A stretch of 8,666 bases of DNA from Pseudomonadota bacterium (GTDB taxonomy: Bacteria; Desulfobacterota; GWC2-55-46; JADFVP01), in NCBI GenBank assembly GCA_015222595.1, contig JADFVP010000084.1:1-8666 (forward strand), given 5' to 3'. The notes beneath the pieces are model-generated. The model was given only the letters and a program-made list of their open reading frames with translations. It was not told where the DNA came from and searched no databases. The translations under genes were made by a program, and so were the position numbers. Positions within the stretch are counted from its first letter, which is position 1; the number at the start of each line of letters is the position of its first letter. Shown in pieces: positions 6,121-8,666 of this stretch.

Positions 6121-6717
6121 ATGCTTGAGGTAAGGTGGCACGGAAGGGCACAGCAGGGGGTTGTTACTGCGGCAAAGGTACTTGGAGAGACGTGTTTGAG
6201 GTCCGGTAAATATGTTCAGGCCTTTCCGGAGTTCGGTCCCGAGAGAATGGGCGCGCCGGTTAAGGCGTACAACAGGATATCTGACGACCCTATTCACATG
6301 CACTGCTCGGTTTCGAGCCCCGGTTATGTGCTGATAGCGGATCCTACGCTTATCGGTATGTCGCTCGCCGGAGGCATGGAGACCTCGGGAGGCGTTACGG
6401 AAGGGGCCACAGAGAATGCGGTCTTTATCGTCAATACGCCCAAACCTCCGGCTGAGATGCGCACGGCGCTCGAACTCGACGGCAAGCCCGCAAAGGTCTT
6501 TACCGTAGACGCCTCGCAGATCTCTATAGACAAGATCGGACGCCACATACCGAACACGCCGATGCTCGGAGCGCTGGCAAAGGCGACCGACATGGTGACG
6601 CTCGAAGACCTGATAGACGACTTTAAGACCAATTATGCAAAGAAGTACAGCGAGGCCGTTATCGACGGTAATGTAGAAGCTATGAAGGCCGGATACGAAA
6701 GCATTTCAGAGGGCTGA
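6121..6717 (+). CDS. porG: 2-oxoacid:ferredoxin oxidoreductase (pyruvate synthase type), gamma subunit
   Basis: The protein is 198 residues, matching stand-alone gamma subunits. It begins L-E-V-R-W-H-G-R, the gamma-domain signature, followed by Q-G-V-V-T-A-A-K. Further on are F-P-E-F-G-P-E-R-M-G-A-P-V-K-A-Y-N-R-I and, near the end, I-P-N-T-P-M-L-G-A-L. In POR enzymes the gamma subunit packs against the alpha/beta core and is thought to help bind coenzyme A. The usual glycine-rich loop GRGGQG reads GRAQQG here. AAAGGGA (6107-6113) lies 7 nt before the ATG. It heads the por cluster but is separated from porD by 127 nt containing a strong hairpin. Pyruvate is the likeliest substrate, but other 2-oxoacids cannot be excluded from this subunit. 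Confidence 0.92.
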   Translation: MLEVRWHGRAQQGVVTAAKVLGETCLRSGKYVQAFPEFGPERMGAPVKAYNRISDDPIHMHCSVSSPGYVLIADPTLIGMSLAGGMETSGGVTEGATENAVFIVNTPKPPAEMRTALELDGKPAKVFTVDASQISIDKIGRHIPNTPMLGALAKATDMVTLEDLIDDFKTNYAKKYSEAVIDGNVEAMKAGYESISEG

Positions 6718-6727
6718 GTATATACTG

Positions 6728-6756
6728 GCGAGCGGGCGCGGTTGTGGCCCGGTCGC
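6728..6756 (+). terminator. strong GC-rich hairpin between porG and porD
   Basis: GCGAGCGGGC (6728-6737) pairs with GCCCGGTCGC (6747-6756) at 9 of 10 positions, with one internal G-G mismatch and a 9-nt loop. TTTAAAA follows, so the U-run is only three. It may be a weak terminator, an attenuator, or an RNA-processing or stability hairpin that sets porG level apart from porDAB. Confidence 0.45.
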
Positions 6757-6832
6757 TTTAAAACCGGTTACCGGCCCTGTAGTCAGGCATAGAGCGCGGT
6801 AGTCGGTTATAGTGGAAGATCATAAAGGCTAT

Positions 6833-6842
6833 AAAGGAGAGG
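6833..6842 (+). promoter_or_regulatory. ribosome binding site that sets the porD start
   Basis: AAAGGAGAGG ends 2 nt before the ATG at 6845, with its GGAG core 5 nt away. A longer in-frame reading from a GTG at 6812 lacks such a site and would include this one inside its coding sequence, so 6845 is preferred. Confidence 0.75.
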
Positions 6843-6844
6843 TT

Positions 6845-7141
6845 ATGACGGATAAGGATAATAACGAAGAGTTTCCCGCAGGAGGAGTGATCCTCGATGG
6901 CGGCAACGCCGACGGTTATGAGACCGGAGGGTGGCGCAAGCTAAAACCGGTTCTAGATAAAGAGAAGTGCACCAACTGTCTTATCTGCTGGGTCATGTGC
7001 CCGGACTCGGCTATTATTGTTGAGGATGGTAAGGTGGTCGGGTTCGATATGGAGCATTGCAAGGGGTGCGGTATCTGCGACGTAGAGTGCCCACCTAAGA
7101 TAAATGCAATAAAAATGGTAAGCGAAGAGGAGGCCGACTGA
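6845..7141 (+). CDS. porD: 2-oxoacid:ferredoxin oxidoreductase, delta subunit (two [4Fe-4S] ferredoxin type)
   Basis: The protein is 98 residues. The first half is acidic and carries G-G-W-R-K-L-K-P-V-L-D, the usual lead-in. Two complete cluster motifs follow, C-T-N-C-L-I-C-W-V-M-C-P and C-K-G-C-G-I-C-D-V-E-C-P, each CxxCxxCxxxCP, so two [4Fe-4S] clusters are expected. This subunit carries electrons from the TPP/cluster site in the beta subunit to external ferredoxin. The stop codon overlaps the porA start by one base (TGATG), which implies coupled translation. Confidence 0.94.
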   Translation: MTDKDNNEEFPAGGVILDGGNADGYETGGWRKLKPVLDKEKCTNCLICWVMCPDSAIIVEDGKVVGFDMEHCKGCGICDVECPPKINAIKMVSEEEAD

Positions 7142-8331
7142 TGGCTATAGAGAACGCTAAGAGTGCGCAGGTGGGACTGACCGGTAACTCGGCCGTTGCC
7201 CTTGCCATGAAACAGATAAACCCGGATGTCTGTCCGGCCTACCCGATAACACCGTCCACTGCGGTTATAGAGACCTTTTCGTCCTATGTCGCAGACGGCG
7301 AAGTAGATACGGAGCTTATTACCGTCGAGTCCGAGCACTCTGCAATGAGTGCGGGAATAGGCGCTGCGGCAGCCGGAGCGCGCGTTATGACCGCCACCTC
7401 GGCACAGGGGCTCGCCCTTATGTGGGAGATGCTCTACATCGCTTCAGGAATGAGGCTTCCGATAGTCATGACGAACGTCAACAGGGCGCTCGCAGCTCCG
7501 ATTAATATCCACTGCGACCACTCGGACTCAATGGGCGCGCGCGACTCGGGCTGGGTACAGCTTTACTCCGAGACGGTGCAGGAGTCTTACGATAACGTCT
7601 TTATGGCGGTAAGAATTGCCGAGAAGGTCAAGCTTCCGGTCATGGTCTGCCTCGACGGTTTTATCACGAGCCACGCCATTGAGAATATGGATACGATAGA
7701 AGACGCCGACGTTCAGGCGTTTGTCGGCGAGTACGAGCCGGAGGTGTCGCTGCTCAAGGAGTCGGAACTTCCGACGACCTACGGCGCTATGTCGCTGCCC
7801 GACTCTTACATGGTCTTCAAGAAGCAGCAGTCTGAGGCGATGAGCGGAGCAAAGAAGGTGGTCGAAGAGGTCTCTGCCGAGTTCGCCAAGAAGTTTGGGC
7901 GCGAGTACGGTCTTATCGACTCCTACAAGCTCGACGATGCCGACGTTGCGATAGTCATCTTCAACTCGGCAACAGGTACCACGAGGGTTGCGGTCGATGA
8001 GTTGAGGAAAGAGGGCCATAAGGTAGGAGTGATGAGAATAAGGCTCTTCAGACCCCTGCCGCATGCCGAGATTGCAGAGGCTCTTAACGGCCTGAAGGCC
8101 GTTGCCTGCCTCGACAGGGTAGACTCTTTCAACGACTTCGGGGGGCCGCTCTTTAACGAGGTGCGCTCTTCTATCTACGACCTCGAAAACAGGCCGAAGG
8201 TAATTAGCAGGATCTACGGGCTAGGTGGCCGCGACTACAAGGTCTCGGATGCCAGAAGCGTCTTCGAGGAGCTCTTGAAGATAGTGGAGACCGGCACCGT
8301 TGAAGATACAACCAAGTACATAACGATCTAA
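7141..8331 (+). CDS. porA: 2-oxoacid:ferredoxin oxidoreductase, alpha subunit
   Basis: The protein is 396 residues, normal for the alpha subunit of four-subunit POR. Motifs in order: G-N-S-A-V-A-L-A-M-K, A-Y-P-I-T-P-S-T (33-40, part of the TPP/substrate site), T-V-E-S-E-H-S-A-M-S-A-G (61-72), A-T-S-A-Q-G-L-A-L-M-W-E and the long run N-V-N-R-A-L-A-A-P followed by C-D-H-S-D-S. The second half has the R-I-R-L-F-R-P-L-P segment and C-L-D-R-V-D-S-F-N of the C-terminal domain. The family converts a 2-oxoacid plus CoA to acyl-CoA, CO2 and reduced ferredoxin, reversibly, in the cytoplasm. GAGGAGG lies 7 nt before the ATG. Confidence 0.95.
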   Translation: MAIENAKSAQVGLTGNSAVALAMKQINPDVCPAYPITPSTAVIETFSSYVADGEVDTELITVESEHSAMSAGIGAAAAGARVMTATSAQGLALMWEMLYIASGMRLPIVMTNVNRALAAPINIHCDHSDSMGARDSGWVQLYSETVQESYDNVFMAVRIAEKVKLPVMVCLDGFITSHAIENMDTIEDADVQAFVGEYEPEVSLLKESELPTTYGAMSLPDSYMVFKKQQSEAMSGAKKVVEEVSAEFAKKFGREYGLIDSYKLDDADVAIVIFNSATGTTRVAVDELRKEGHKVGVMRIRLFRPLPHAEIAEALNGLKAVACLDRVDSFNDFGGPLFNEVRSSIYDLENRPKVISRIYGLGGRDYKVSDARSVFEELLKIVETGTVEDTTKYITI

Positions 8332-8400
8332 AAGGTCTGACTTGAACTGAACGCCGCATGGCAAAAAATGCCAATGGGCTAACGATACGAGGTATTTGAA

Positions 8401-8666
8401 ATGGCTAATCTTAAAGAACTGGCACAGAAGAAAGAACTCTTCACAGGCGGCCACCGGCTCTGTGCCGGATGTGGCATACCGCCTATAGTGAGGCTTGTAC
8501 TGAGATCGACCGACGCGGAACTGGTGGCATCCACAGCCACAGGCTGCCTAGAGGTCGGCACGACTATCTACCCGTACTCCTCATGGAGAATTCCGTGGAT
8601 CCACTCGGCATTCGAGAACTCTGCGGCAACCATCTCGGGAGTAGAGACCGCATACCGCGCGCTTAA
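8401..8666 (+). CDS. porB: 2-oxoacid:ferredoxin oxidoreductase, beta subunit, N-terminal part (3' truncated by window edge)
   Basis: From the ATG at 8401 the frame stays open for 88 codons to the last base. It includes G-H-R-L-C-A-G-C-G-I-P (cluster cysteines 21 and 24), A-T-G-C-L-E-V (cysteine 49), T-I-Y-P-Y, W-I-H-S-A-F-E-N-S-A-A and S-G-V-E-T-A. These are the N-terminal landmarks of the TPP- and [4Fe-4S]-binding beta subunit; the fourth cluster cysteine and the TPP GDG motif would lie beyond the window. GAGG (8389-8392) is 8 nt before the start. The 69-nt gap after porA contains only a small TGGCA-AAAAA-TGCCA hairpin (8359-8373), too weak to end transcription, so porB belongs to the same operon. 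Confidence 0.95.
   Translation, partial: MANLKELAQKKELFTGGHRLCAGCGIPPIVRLVLRSTDAELVASTATGCLEVGTTIYPYSSWRIPWIHSAFENSAATISGVETAYRAL

Noticed and set aside
5777..6151. 124-codon minus-strand frame over the recR-porG gap with repetitive Lys/Gln/Pro sequence
   Set aside because: Its repeats simply reflect the tandem DNA array, unit lengths of 18-21 nt do not keep a reading frame, no ribosome binding site was seen, and its start lies inside porG.
8359..8373. Terminator between porA and porB
   Set aside because: The TGGCA/TGCCA stem is 5 bp with no following T-run on the + strand, and porB follows with its own ribosome binding site.

Overview
The window reads as a chromosomal core-gene stretch from an anaerobic or microaerobic Gram-negative bacterium. 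Three things suggest this: a DUF2155-type lipoprotein with a lipobox, a RodZ-like C-terminal domain, and a ferredoxin-linked 2-oxoacid oxidoreductase operon. The order tRNA-Ser, SRP RNA, dnaX, ybaB, recR, por resembles what I recall from Desulfobacterota and relatives (old Deltaproteobacteria). That placement is an inference from memory and was not searched. All confident genes lie on the + strand.

Layout. Bases 1-549 hold the 3' part of a RodZ-like gene. Bases 759-1472 encode a small cysteine-knuckle plus GAF-domain protein with a plausible promoter about 110 nt upstream. Bases 1588-2250 encode a DUF2155-like lipoprotein behind an extended -10 promoter that carries a short palindrome in its spacer. 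Bases 2297-2896 are an RNA-gene region: tRNA-Ser(CGA), tRNA-Ser(GGA), and then the small SRP RNA (4.5S type, from about 2907). Each tRNA-Ser gene is followed by an unannotated element with a common core of about 32 bp, and each element ends in a second copy of the 3' end of the tRNA just upstream of it. This is the most unusual structure in the window.

Bases 3099-5780 form a probable DNA-metabolism operon: dnaX (clamp-loader tau/gamma subunit, with a candidate -1 frameshift signal), ybaB/ebfC overlapping it by 8 nt, and recR 11 nt further on. Bases 5781-6120 contain no gene but hold a degenerate tandem array of about eleven 18-21 nt units.

Bases 6121-8666 hold porG, porD, porA and the start of porB, which runs off the window. 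Together they would encode a four-subunit pyruvate (or related 2-oxoacid):ferredoxin oxidoreductase: gamma subunit, two-[4Fe-4S] ferredoxin-like delta, alpha, and TPP-binding beta. The porB fragment is open to the window edge. Its translation contains the expected CxxCG and GCLE motifs.
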